Assembly (NCBI GenBank): GCA_022447185.1
Contig: JAKVAY010000057.1
Location: forward strand, 1 to 58,747
Reading direction: 5' to 3'
DNA from: Fuerstiella sp.
GTDB lineage: Bacteria > Planctomycetota > Planctomycetia > Planctomycetales > Planctomycetaceae
Length of the DNA stretch: 58,747 nt
Position numbers and translations under genes: made by a program. This document shows, piece by piece, positions 18,507-27,192 of the stretch; position 1 is the first letter of the stretch, and the number at the start of each line of letters is the position of its first letter. Below the pieces are notes generated by a model. It saw only the letters and a list, made by a program, of their open reading frames with translations, searched no databases and was not told where the DNA came from.

Positions 18507-19628
18507 TTATTCCGGCAGTCCGGTATTCAGTGGTTGTAAAGCTTCGGGAACAAAACGCCCGTCGCGCCGTATGATTTCTCCATCGAACCAGATTTCACCT
18601 CCACCGTAGTCCGGTCGCTGAATCAGTACAAGATCCCAGTGAACGCGACTTCGGTTGCCGTTGTCCGCATTGTCGTATGCGTTTCCAGGAGTGAAATGAA
18701 ATGACCCACCGATCTTTTCGTCGAACAGTGTGTCCAGCATTGGATGCAGAATTCGATTGTTGGTTCCCAGTGACCACTCACCGACATAGCGAGCCCCTTC
18801 GTCTGTATCCAGAATGCGATTGAGTCGTTCGGGATCGTTGCTGCAGTTCGCAGTCACAATCCGCCCGTTCTTCAGCTCAAACTGAATGCCGTCAAATACG
18901 ACTCCCTGATATCGGGACTTTGTATTGAATCTGATTGTGCCATTGACACTGTCACGTACGGGGGCCGTGAAGCATTCGCCATCGGGAATGTTGCATTCAC
19001 CGGAGCATGGTACGACCGGGATATTCTCGATTGAGAATGTCAAATCTGTACCGGGTGCGGTGATTCGAACCTGTCGGGCAGCCTCCATTCGTGCTGCCAG
19101 TGGTTTAAGATTTTCTGCCATGCGAGCATAATCAGCCGTACACACGTCGAAGTAAAAGTCTTCGAATTGCTCGGTGCTTTGCTGAGCCGCCTGGGCCATG
19201 GAAGGTGTCGGATAACGCAGTACCACCCATCGGGTATCGGGCACTCGGATGTCGATGTGAACCGGCTGCCACCAGTGTTTTGTGTACAGCTCCATCTTGT
19301 CCGGAGAGATATCCGACATTTCTTCGGAATTTGCCGTGCCGCGAATACCTATGTAGGCATCGGCCTGCTTCATTGCTTCAGATTCCAACTGTCCCGCCAG
19401 TGTCATTGATTCCACTGTCGCCGAGCGATACAGACTGCGGAGAATGGCGTTGTTCTTCCAGATCACCAGAGGAATCACACCGCGTACTGTGGCTTCCTCA
19501 ATCAGTCGGCACACGAGACCGGGTTCGGGAAGGTCAAACGCCTCGATGATGACCATCTGTCCGGATTTCAGTCGACAGCTGTGGTCGATCAGCGTCGTGG
19601 CCAGCCGGTTTATCCGTGGATCCTGCAT
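18507..19628 (-). CDS. M29 family metallo-aminopeptidase
   Basis: A 373-residue cytoplasmic protein resembling thermophilic aminopeptidases (AmpS/AmpT, M29), which remove N-terminal residues from peptides using two divalent metals. Family features include the DPRINRLATTLIDHS start, KSGQMVIIEA, and candidate metal ligands in order: Glu in PDGECFTAP, Glu in YVGEWSLGTN, His in GSFHFTPGNAY, and HWDLVL near the C terminus. Length is close to the usual 370-410. It is the first gene of a pair with the SLC13 transporter (3-base gap). The co-transcription suggests joint use of peptide- or amino-acid-derived carbon, which is inference. Confidence 0.9.
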   Translation of the reverse strand: MQDPRINRLATTLIDHSCRLKSGQMVIIEAFDLPEPGLVCRLIEEATVRGVIPLVIWKNNAILRSLYRSATVESMTLAGQLESEAMKQADAYIGIRGTANSEEMSDISPDKMELYTKHWWQPVHIDIRVPDTRWVVLRYPTPSMAQAAQQSTEQFEDFYFDVCTADYARMAENLKPLAARMEAARQVRITAPGTDLTFSIENIPVVPCSGECNIPDGECFTAPVRDSVNGTIRFNTKSRYQGVVFDGIQFELKNGRIVTANCSNDPERLNRILDTDEGARYVGEWSLGTNNRILHPMLDTLFDEKIGGSFHFTPGNAYDNADNGNRSRVHWDLVLIQRPDYGGGEIWFDGEIIRRDGRFVPEALQPLNTGLPE

Positions 19629-19850
19629 TTCCAGCCCTTATAACGCGGAAGACAGATTGAATCCCGGCAATGATAGTGACCACCATACGGCACCGACAAT
19701 CGATTCATCCAACTGAAGCCGGTGATTGTGCGTAGACATTATCCTGCAGCAGAAATGTCCGGTCGGTTGTGATGCGACTTGCTGTGGCATCCGATATGGT
19801 TCTGTCGTGTTTCCATCCGTCGATCCTTCCCAAATTGGCCGGACACATTT

Positions 19851-20987
19851 GTGATTCGTATCGCCTACGTGATTCCCACACTGGATCAGTCCGGTGCCGA
19901 GCGTCAACTGACTCTACTGGCTACGGGTCTGCCTCGTGACGAATATGAACCTCATGTGATCACGCTGAATCGAGGTGGACATTACGCTCAGGTCATCAGG
20001 AATCATGGAATTCCCGTGCATGTGCTCGGAAAACGATTCCGATTCGATCCGCTGACGTGGCTCCGCCTGCGTTCACTGCTGAAAGCGATCCAGCCACACA
20101 TCATTCAGTCATGCATCTTCTCAGCCAATTCGTACGTCAGGCTGCCAGGCATTCGTCCCGAAGGCAGTCAGTTGATTGTTTCCGAACGCTGCGTGGACAG
20201 CTGGAAAAGCGACTGGCAAAAATCCGTTGATGTAAAGCTCTCCAGACGCATGGATGTGATGACGGCCAACTCAAAGAGCGTTGCGGACTTCTATCGCGAC
20301 GAAATCGGAATTGCCGAGGATGTCCTGCATGTCATTCCGAACGGTGTTGCGGAACTGCCTGCAGCAGAACCAGGCGGACTCCATCGGGAACTTGGTGTTT
20401 TAGACGACTATCGATTGATTGGATTTGCAGGCCGTCTGGCTCCACAGAAGAATCTTCGCGATCTTATCTGGGCGTTTCATCTGCTCAAACAGTCGGTCAC
20501 AGGTCCCGTTGGTCTGGTGTTCATTGGTGACGGTCCCGAGCGTGACCGCCTGGCACAATTTGCGGTTGATCTTGGCAGACGCGACTCGGTGTTTTTTATG
20601 GGTCACCGCAACGATGCGACCTGTCTGATTCAGGAACTGGCTGTGTTTTGTCTGCCAAGCGCTTTTGAAGGCATGTCGAACAGTTTGATGGAAGCGATGG
20701 CCTGTGGGCTTCCCTGCGTAGTCAGTGACATCGCGTCAAATCAGGAACTCATTCAACATGAACAAAACGGTCTCGTGTTCCCCGTGGGCAACACGACGCG
20801 ACTGGCAAAGATTTTGTTACAGTGTCTCAACGATCAGCAGTGCCGCAGACAGCTTGGACAGGCGGCCAAAGAAACGATTTCACAAGATTACAATGTGACG
20901 TCCCTTGTGAGGCGTCATCAGGATCTTTACCAGCGGCTTCTTGAGGACTTACCTCGTGGTTCCGCATCCCACACGGAGGATCGGTAG
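19851..20987 (+). CDS. glycosyltransferase family 4
   Basis: A 378-residue GT-B fold glycosyltransferase. The GTG at 19851 is taken as start because the protein then begins with the standard first beta strand (IRIAYVIPTLDQSGAERQL); frame extension upstream only offers a TTG. The C-terminal nucleotide-sugar domain shows GFAGRLAPQKNLRDLIWAF and the E-x7-E motif in EGMSNSLMEAMACGLP (about residues 272-287). It probably adds a sugar to a surface polysaccharide or glycolipid. Its stop is 1 base before the asparagine synthetase start, whose SD lies inside this gene, so the two are translationally coupled. Confidence 0.92.
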   Translation: MIRIAYVIPTLDQSGAERQLTLLATGLPRDEYEPHVITLNRGGHYAQVIRNHGIPVHVLGKRFRFDPLTWLRLRSLLKAIQPHIIQSCIFSANSYVRLPGIRPEGSQLIVSERCVDSWKSDWQKSVDVKLSRRMDVMTANSKSVADFYRDEIGIAEDVLHVIPNGVAELPAAEPGGLHRELGVLDDYRLIGFAGRLAPQKNLRDLIWAFHLLKQSVTGPVGLVFIGDGPERDRLAQFAVDLGRRDSVFFMGHRNDATCLIQELAVFCLPSAFEGMSNSLMEAMACGLPCVVSDIASNQELIQHEQNGLVFPVGNTTRLAKILLQCLNDQQCRRQLGQAAKETISQDYNVTSLVRRHQDLYQRLLEDLPRGSASHTEDR

Positions 20988-20988
20988 A

Positions 20989-22926
20989 GTGTGCGGAATT
21001 GCAGGAGCAGTCTGGTGGAAATCAACAGCAACGATCGAACGATCCGTACTTCGACGGATGACAGACGCGATTCAGCATCGTGGTCCGGATGCTGATGGTC
21101 ACTTCTTTACTGGCGATGGTACACTGTCATCAGCCGGAGTCGCACTCGGACACCGTCGACTCTCCATCATCGACGTCGGCAGCAGCGCTCAGCCCATGAG
21201 TAACGAAGATGGCAGTATTCAGCTTGTGTTCAATGGAGAAATTTACAACTACTGTGAACTTCGACAACAACTGACAAGTTCTCACCGGTTTCGGACCGGC
21301 GGCGATACAGAGGTCATTGTCCATCTTTATGAAGAATTCGGTCTGGACTTCGTACAGCACCTGCGTGGTATGTTTGCCCTGGCGATTTGGGACAACAAAG
21401 AACAGCGTCTGGTGCTGGCACGCGACCGCGCAGGACAAAAGCCGCTCTTTTATCGCAGAGACAATGATCGATTTGTATTCGCCAGCGAACTCAAGGCGTT
21501 GCTGCAGATTCCCGGAATTTCCCGTGAACTGGACCGTCACAGTGTTCTCGAGTTTCTGACATTGCAGTATGTCCCTGCACCTGGTTCGATTCTGAAGGGC
21601 TATCATCGACTACCACCCGCCCATGTCGCCGTGGTACAGCGCGGCGAATACCGTGAATGGTCGTACTGGTCCGCACCGTATGATCAGCCGCAATTCGGTC
21701 GAAATTCAATTGCCGACTGGCAGGACGAACTTCGCTCTGAACTGACAGAAGCGGTTCGATTGAGACTTCGCAGTGATGTGCCGCTTGGCGCATTTCTGTC
21801 TGGGGGAGTTGATTCTACTGTGATCTGTGGTTTGATGCAGTCGCAACTCGATCAGTCGGTAAAAACATTCTCCATCGGATTTCCGGTAAAGGCTTTTGAT
21901 GAGCGTGCTTACGCTCGACAAACCGCTGAGATGCTCAAAACAGAGCATCATGAATCGGTCGTCGAACCGGATGCACTGGAGATGTTGCCACAGTTGATCT
22001 GGCACTATGACGAACCATTCGGTGACAGCAGTGCCATTCCAACGATGTATCTGTCACGAATGACCAGAGAACATGTAACAGTGGCGCTCACTGGTGATGC
22101 GGGTGATGAATTGTTCTGCGGTTATGACCGATATCGAGCCGTTCGGATTGCCGGCCGTCTGGATATGATTCCCGGACCGATCCGCAATCTGCTGAGTTCT
22201 GTTGCCAAGGTTCTGCCTTCGAACGTGCGTCAAAAATCTTTTCGAAGACGGCTCAAACGATTGCTGGAAACACTAACACAGGATCCGGAACGTCGATATC
22301 TCAACTGGATTAGTATTTTTAATCGCGACAAACTGCTCGAGCTGGTGAGCGACGAACTTTGCGAACTTATCGAACTCCAGGACCCGGCTCAGCACATTTT
22401 CGATTCTTATCGGCTTTGTCCAAATCGTGATTTCGTGACTCGCACTACAGCGGCCGATCTGGTGTCCTATCTGCCTGGAGACCTGCTGACCAAAGTTGAC
22501 ATTGCCAGTATGTCCACCAGCCTGGAATGCCGCAGCCCGATGCTCGATCACAAGGTCATGGAGCTTGCGGCCCGAATGCCTCTGGAAGTCAAGCAGTCCG
22601 TGAATCAGGGGAAACGAGTTCTGATCCAAACGTTTGCGGATTTGATCCCTCAGGATATTCAGTCCCGCCGGAAAATGGGCTTCGGAGTGCCGATCGATCA
22701 CTGGTTCAGAAATGAGCTGAAAGAACTGTTGCATGACGTTCTGCTGAGTCAGAAGGCGACAGATCGCGGTCTTCTGCAGCGACACGTTGTCCGGAGATTG
22801 ATTGACGAACACGTCACTGGTGTATTTGATCATGCGTATCGATTATGGAATTTGTTGTGTCTGGAGTTGTGGCAGTGCATGTATCTTGATGAAACTCCGC
22901 CGATGTCCGCACCGAGTTCGCTGTGA
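20989..22926 (+). CDS. asnB: asparagine synthetase (glutamine-hydrolysing), AsnB type
   Basis: A 645-residue enzyme. The GTG at 20989 places the catalytic nucleophile at Cys2 (CGIAGAVWW), as class II glutamine amidotransferases require, and GGAGG lies 9 bases upstream. The glutaminase domain covers about residues 2-200 (RGPDADGH, LVFNGEIYNY, RTGGDTEVIVHLYEE). The synthetase domain follows, with the pyrophosphate loop LSGGVDSTVI near 270-278 and ALTGDAGDELFCGYDRY. Enzymes of this length, placed next to glycosyltransferases, are often exosortase/exopolysaccharide-linked amidotransferases rather than housekeeping asparagine synthetases, so the acceptor may be a sugar or another carboxylate. It is the second gene of a three-gene operon. 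Confidence 0.92.
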   Translation: MCGIAGAVWWKSTATIERSVLRRMTDAIQHRGPDADGHFFTGDGTLSSAGVALGHRRLSIIDVGSSAQPMSNEDGSIQLVFNGEIYNYCELRQQLTSSHRFRTGGDTEVIVHLYEEFGLDFVQHLRGMFALAIWDNKEQRLVLARDRAGQKPLFYRRDNDRFVFASELKALLQIPGISRELDRHSVLEFLTLQYVPAPGSILKGYHRLPPAHVAVVQRGEYREWSYWSAPYDQPQFGRNSIADWQDELRSELTEAVRLRLRSDVPLGAFLSGGVDSTVICGLMQSQLDQSVKTFSIGFPVKAFDERAYARQTAEMLKTEHHESVVEPDALEMLPQLIWHYDEPFGDSSAIPTMYLSRMTREHVTVALTGDAGDELFCGYDRYRAVRIAGRLDMIPGPIRNLLSSVAKVLPSNVRQKSFRRRLKRLLETLTQDPERRYLNWISIFNRDKLLELVSDELCELIELQDPAQHIFDSYRLCPNRDFVTRTTAADLVSYLPGDLLTKVDIASMSTSLECRSPMLDHKVMELAARMPLEVKQSVNQGKRVLIQTFADLIPQDIQSRRKMGFGVPIDHWFRNELKELLHDVLLSQKATDRGLLQRHVVRRLIDEHVTGVFDHAYRLWNLLCLELWQCMYLDETPPMSAPSSL

Positions 22927-22956
22927 TCATCAGTCCGGGATTCGTGGACCTGAAAT

Positions 22957-23913
22957 ATGCCGCCCCGGACGCTTTCTGGAAATCTTGCCGATGATGCCTC
23001 AACTCAGCTACCAGGGAAGTCTGTTTTGTCGGGATTTGTTCAAGCGTTACAGAGATCAGTTTCAAGGACACTGGGTGGACGGCAGTTTTGGAGCGACGTC
23101 GGTTTCTTTCGAGGCTGGCGGATCCAGGAAAATGTCTTCACGGATCACTATCGCCTGCTGGATTCTGAAAACCGTCGCCACATGTTTGGCAGTCTGACAG
23201 AATGCAGAACGGCTCTGAATACTGTCCGCGAAGAGCACCAATTGCCGCCAATGAGCGGCCGCGCCATCATACTTGTGCATGGACTGATTCGCAGTTCCCG
23301 ATCTTTTGACTCGCTGGCGCGCACGCTGGAGTTGGAGGACTGCACGATCGTGCGTTTTGACTATTCCAGCACTCGCAGTTCGGTACCGGATGCCGCCAGA
23401 TGCCTGTCTCAGGTGATTGAGTCACTCGACGGGATCGGATCGATCGATCTCGTTGTGCACAGCCTGGGTGGTGTGGTGCTGCGGTATTATCTGCGAGACC
23501 ATTGTGACGACAGAATTCGTCGAGCGGTGATGCTGGGAGTTCCCAATCATGGTGCGAAGATAGCGGATCGATTCCACAACAACGTGTTTTATCGAATGAT
23601 GTACGGACCTGCCGGACAACAACTGACTTCTGAAGAAGACGGGCTGATTGCCGGTCTGCCGGTTCCGGACTTCGAATTTGGAGTGATTGCCGGTGGACGC
23701 GGCCGGGTCAGGGGATTCAATCCCCTGTTGAAGGGCGACAATGATTCGACAATAACTGTTCGTAGTGCACGGTTGAAAGGGGCTGCTGACTTTACGCTGC
23801 AACCTGTGATTCATTCGTTCCTGATGTCCGACCGGCGGTGCGTACAGGCGATCGTCACATTTCTGAAGTACGGAAGGTTTGACCCGGATCGCAAAGCTCA
23901 GCCGATCCGGTAA
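22957..23913 (+). CDS. alpha/beta hydrolase, lipase-like
   Basis: A 318-residue alpha/beta hydrolase. The oxyanion strand-loop is IILVHGLIRSSRSF (about residue 103), the nucleophile is the serine of the VVHSLGGVV elbow (about residue 169), and a GVPNHGAKIAD segment follows as in PGAP1/class 2 lipases; the catalytic His is probably that of VIHSF near 286. No signal peptide is evident; the first 50 residues look poorly structured. It follows asnB by 30 bases on the same strand and is probably the last gene of the operon. The substrate is unknown; lipid or acylated glycan is plausible from context. It converges on the GAF-HlyD gene. Confidence 0.85.
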   Translation: MPPRTLSGNLADDASTQLPGKSVLSGFVQALQRSVSRTLGGRQFWSDVGFFRGWRIQENVFTDHYRLLDSENRRHMFGSLTECRTALNTVREEHQLPPMSGRAIILVHGLIRSSRSFDSLARTLELEDCTIVRFDYSSTRSSVPDAARCLSQVIESLDGIGSIDLVVHSLGGVVLRYYLRDHCDDRIRRAVMLGVPNHGAKIADRFHNNVFYRMMYGPAGQQLTSEEDGLIAGLPVPDFEFGVIAGGRGRVRGFNPLLKGDNDSTITVRSARLKGAADFTLQPVIHSFLMSDRRCVQAIVTFLKYGRFDPDRKAQPIR

Positions 23914-24047
23914 TCGTTACCCAGAGTTGAGAATTCTGTTGCAGATGGCGATCGGCAGCCACTGAAAAATCGGCGTATGGTGTCCAGTATTTCCGACCCT
24001 GAATCGCCGTTACTGAGGCAGGGCGGCTATTCACCGTCGCATTCAGT

Positions 24048-26123
24048 TCAGATCCAGACAAATCGCAGAATGAACTCCCACACGTCACCGAACAGAACGT
24101 AGCCCAGCGACTGTTTTCCACAGTTGACCTTCGCTGTTGCTTCGCCTCCGATTCGCTGAAACGGTAATTCGTTTTTGTCGATGTCGGCTCGCATCTGGAC
24201 CACGACTTCAGAGTCTTGTTTTACTTCGGATCGCGATGCGACATCGGTGCGGTTAAGCCGACCGTTAAACGTTCCTGTCGCATCGGTTGCGAGGACATAT
24301 TCGACGTCGAGGGGATTCCCCTCACTGGATTTGGCTGCACGCAGGAGATGACCCATTCTGTGTTCCGGCATTCGGAGTTCCAGTATCCAGTCTTTTGAGT
24401 CATCCATGATTTCCAGCAGATGTTCTCCACGAGCGACCGGACGATCACGAAGCTTTTCCTCCAGCTGAAATGTTGCAACAACTCCATCGATTGGGGCCGT
24501 CACATGAAGTGATTTCTCACGTTGTCTGAGGATGGTGATCTGTTTTTTAAGTCCATTGATTTGCAGACGAATCTCGGCCAGTTCACCTTTTAGCTGTACT
24601 GTATCTTCATTCGTTAATACCCGACCTGCATTTGTAATCTTCGCCCGGAGCGTGAGCACCTGTTGTTGTTTTTCGTTCAGATCATCTTCAGCGGCCACCA
24701 GTTCGGCGTGGAGTTCGTCATTGCGAATCCTGAGTACTTCGTCTCCCTGAGAGACTCGCTGACCATTTGCCACACTGATGGACAGCACGACGCCATCCCA
24801 TGGTGCAAAAATGTGGCGTTGGGTTTCCGGCATGATTCGTCCCTGAGCTTCAACTCGATATTCCCAGGGGACGATTACCAGTGCCAGAGTCACGGCCACG
24901 ATCAGGCCCAGTACCAGCAGAGTTTTGGCCAGCGTCCGTCCACGGAAGTAATTCAACCCTTTACCCAGCAGTCGTCGGGCGGGAAGGAAGAGGATCTCCT
25001 GCTGGGACAAAGAATTCGCAAGTGCTGCACCGGCAGCATCAGCCACGACCTGAATGCGGTGCTCGCGATCATGTTCCAGGCGACTTTGGCGAAACTGTTC
25101 AACCAGCAGACAGCCGACGATACGCCGGATTGGCTCGCTGTGCGGGTCGTTGTCTTCTCCTGGGCGTCGTACTGCAGGTGCGTACAGAGGGATTGCCAGA
25201 ATCAGTTTTGCTGCTGACAGCTCCACATGATGTGACAGCGTTTCGAGGAGATGAGGCGCCACCGCAGACCTGTCGGCTCGAAACTCGATGATCTCGCCAA
25301 CGGACACACATTCCTTAGCGATTTGCAAAAGAGACCTGACCTGCTCCGATCGTCTGTTGACGAGATCCTGGCCGGCAACCGCTGCGATCGTGGTTTTCCT
25401 GCCGCGCAGTACGGCGATCGAGAGCCGATCGCAGCGGAGCAACTGGCGAGCGTCGTTGGCTGCCACATCGGCTACTTCGGAGGTCACCAGGGAACGGTGT
25501 ATATTGTAGCTGAATTCTTCGAATTCCAGCCAGAACGGGTCATCGACAGATGTTTTCCGTTCGCTGGATTCACGCGCCGTTCTTTCAAGCTGCCGCAATC
25601 TTGATTCCAGCTTCGGCCGACGTTCATTGAGTACAGAATCCGGTTCACCGGCGGGCTGAATATACTCGAGCAAACCGTACAGCGCACCCTGATGATGTAC
25701 AGGCAGTGCCAGAATGCAACGTTCAGCCCACGGATCACTTTCGCTGGCGTCTGTACGGTGCAGTACGACTTCATCGGTGGCGGCTGCCTGCAGTACGTGA
25801 CCAACCTGGTGTGTATCGCGCTGCACGATTGCCTGACGCAGTTCCCTGTTTCCACACATTCCCTGCGGAACCAGTTTGTCAGAATCAGCCGGTATAACCC
25901 AGAGGACTCCAGCATCAGCAGAGAGCGTTTCAAGTCCTGATTGCAGAAACTGTTGCCATAATCGTTGCGGTGATATACCGGCCTCCGGCAAAGCCTCCGG
26001 AATTGCCTTGACGTCGGGATTAGCGTCGGTAGTTTCTTTGACGTGGGACATGAATCGGGAACTACGCAGAGCGAGACGGACGACCACCAGTCGTAAGGCA
26101 GCACCAAAGAACCGGTAGTTCAT
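24048..26123 (-). CDS. tandem-GAF membrane fusion (HlyD-like) protein
   Basis: A 691-residue protein with an unusual order: two GAF-like domains facing the cytoplasm (about residues 50-165 and 195-370, the second ending at GCLLVEQFRQS), one transmembrane helix (about 395-418, LLVLGLIVAVTLALVIVPW), then a periplasmic adaptor part with a biotinyl-lipoyl-like half (IFAPWDGVVLSISVANGQRV), a coiled-coil hairpin (about 475-545) and the second half (VTAPIDGVVATF). HlyD-type adaptors bridge an inner membrane transporter to an outer membrane channel; the GAF part suggests ligand control. The start at ATG 26123 has GGGA nearby; ATG 26051 is possible. It is divergent from two further HlyD-type genes, with 170 bases between. 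Confidence 0.85.
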   Translation of the reverse strand: MNYRFFGAALRLVVVRLALRSSRFMSHVKETTDANPDVKAIPEALPEAGISPQRLWQQFLQSGLETLSADAGVLWVIPADSDKLVPQGMCGNRELRQAIVQRDTHQVGHVLQAAATDEVVLHRTDASESDPWAERCILALPVHHQGALYGLLEYIQPAGEPDSVLNERRPKLESRLRQLERTARESSERKTSVDDPFWLEFEEFSYNIHRSLVTSEVADVAANDARQLLRCDRLSIAVLRGRKTTIAAVAGQDLVNRRSEQVRSLLQIAKECVSVGEIIEFRADRSAVAPHLLETLSHHVELSAAKLILAIPLYAPAVRRPGEDNDPHSEPIRRIVGCLLVEQFRQSRLEHDREHRIQVVADAAGAALANSLSQQEILFLPARRLLGKGLNYFRGRTLAKTLLVLGLIVAVTLALVIVPWEYRVEAQGRIMPETQRHIFAPWDGVVLSISVANGQRVSQGDEVLRIRNDELHAELVAAEDDLNEKQQQVLTLRAKITNAGRVLTNEDTVQLKGELAEIRLQINGLKKQITILRQREKSLHVTAPIDGVVATFQLEEKLRDRPVARGEHLLEIMDDSKDWILELRMPEHRMGHLLRAAKSSEGNPLDVEYVLATDATGTFNGRLNRTDVASRSEVKQDSEVVVQMRADIDKNELPFQRIGGEATAKVNCGKQSLGYVLFGDVWEFILRFVWI

Positions 26124-26292
26124 CTTTTCCCAAACCTGGACCCTGTCAAGTTTTTGATCCTGCTACGAGGAATTTCCGTCTTAGATCCATTGCGGACGAT
26201 CGTATGTGCAGCCTGGCGCGATTGAGGTTGATGCGGATTTTACGGGATAGAACGCGCGGTTCGTTGAATTGACGAATGACGGGAGACAATCG

Positions 26293-27147
26293 TTGAAGTA
26301 CTCATTTATTGCCATTGTTCTGACGGGGGCAGGAATATTCGTGCTCGCTGGATCCCCAACCTTTGCGGAGAACGGTCCGGCAGTCACGAAAATCCCGGAG
26401 TGTCAGATTCTTTTGGCCGACAACCCATTGCTGGCCAGTGGACAGAGTGGAATTGTTGCCAAAGTTTACGTGCGCGAGGGTGACCGGATCAGGAGGGGAC
26501 AACTGCTGGCTGAACTGGATGCGTCCGTTCCGAAGGCGACGCTGGCGGTTGCGACCAAGCAAACTGAAAACGATGTCAATGTGCGGTACGCACAAGCGGC
26601 TGCTGACGTCGCTCTTGCAGAGTATGAGGCCGCTCAGGAGTCAAACAGGATCCAGCCAAACACGTTTCGGCGAATCGAAATGCGGAAACTAAGACTTGAA
26701 CAAGAGCGCAGCCGGCTGGAGACGGAAGTATCGGTCCATGAATTCGAATTGAATGAGCTTCGCCGTGATGAAGCAGCTGCGCTGGTGAGAAGTTACAGGA
26801 TTGTGGCTCCGATCGATGGAATCGTTTCCGGTGTTTTCAAGTCCCCCGGAGAAGCAGTGCAGGTTGGTGAAGCCATGCTGCAGTGTCACAGTACAGAAAA
26901 AATCCACGTTGAGGCGTTTGTTGAAATTCCGGTTCTGAGTTCGTTGAGGAAAGGACAGCAGGTCAATGTTGTCCCTGAAATACCCAATCCGGCTGTCGAA
27001 TCGGCGAGAACAGATGTGGATGGGACCGTGTTTTTTATTGGCGTCCTAGCAGAAGTAAATACTGTTCGAGTTTTGGTGGAAGTTGACAATCGCGATGGTC
27101 TGCTGCTGGCCGGAACAGACGCTGTTATCGAAGTTCCGGCTGATTGA
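26293..27147 (+). CDS. HlyD/RND-type periplasmic adaptor protein
   Basis: A 284-residue adaptor started at a TTG (26293) with GGGAG 7 bases upstream. It opens with a signal peptide or anchor (KYSFIAIVLTGAGIFVLAG). The biotinyl-lipoyl-like halves flank a coiled coil: GIVAKVYVREGDRIRRGQLL (about 50-70) and RIVAPIDGIVSGVFKSPGEA (about 170), with a helical hairpin between. A beta-barrel part follows to the C terminus. Adaptors of this size act in tripartite efflux or export complexes. It is 45 bases upstream of the M50/HlyD gene on the same strand and shares a promoter region with the divergent GAF-HlyD gene, so all three probably build one envelope complex. Confidence 0.88.
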   Translation: MKYSFIAIVLTGAGIFVLAGSPTFAENGPAVTKIPECQILLADNPLLASGQSGIVAKVYVREGDRIRRGQLLAELDASVPKATLAVATKQTENDVNVRYAQAAADVALAEYEAAQESNRIQPNTFRRIEMRKLRLEQERSRLETEVSVHEFELNELRRDEAAALVRSYRIVAPIDGIVSGVFKSPGEAVQVGEAMLQCHSTEKIHVEAFVEIPVLSSLRKGQQVNVVPEIPNPAVESARTDVDGTVFFIGVLAEVNTVRVLVEVDNRDGLLLAGTDAVIEVPAD

Positions 27148-27192
27148 TCGCTCCAAAGTGTTTCGGAAATACAGTGTGAATGAGGTTCGGGC

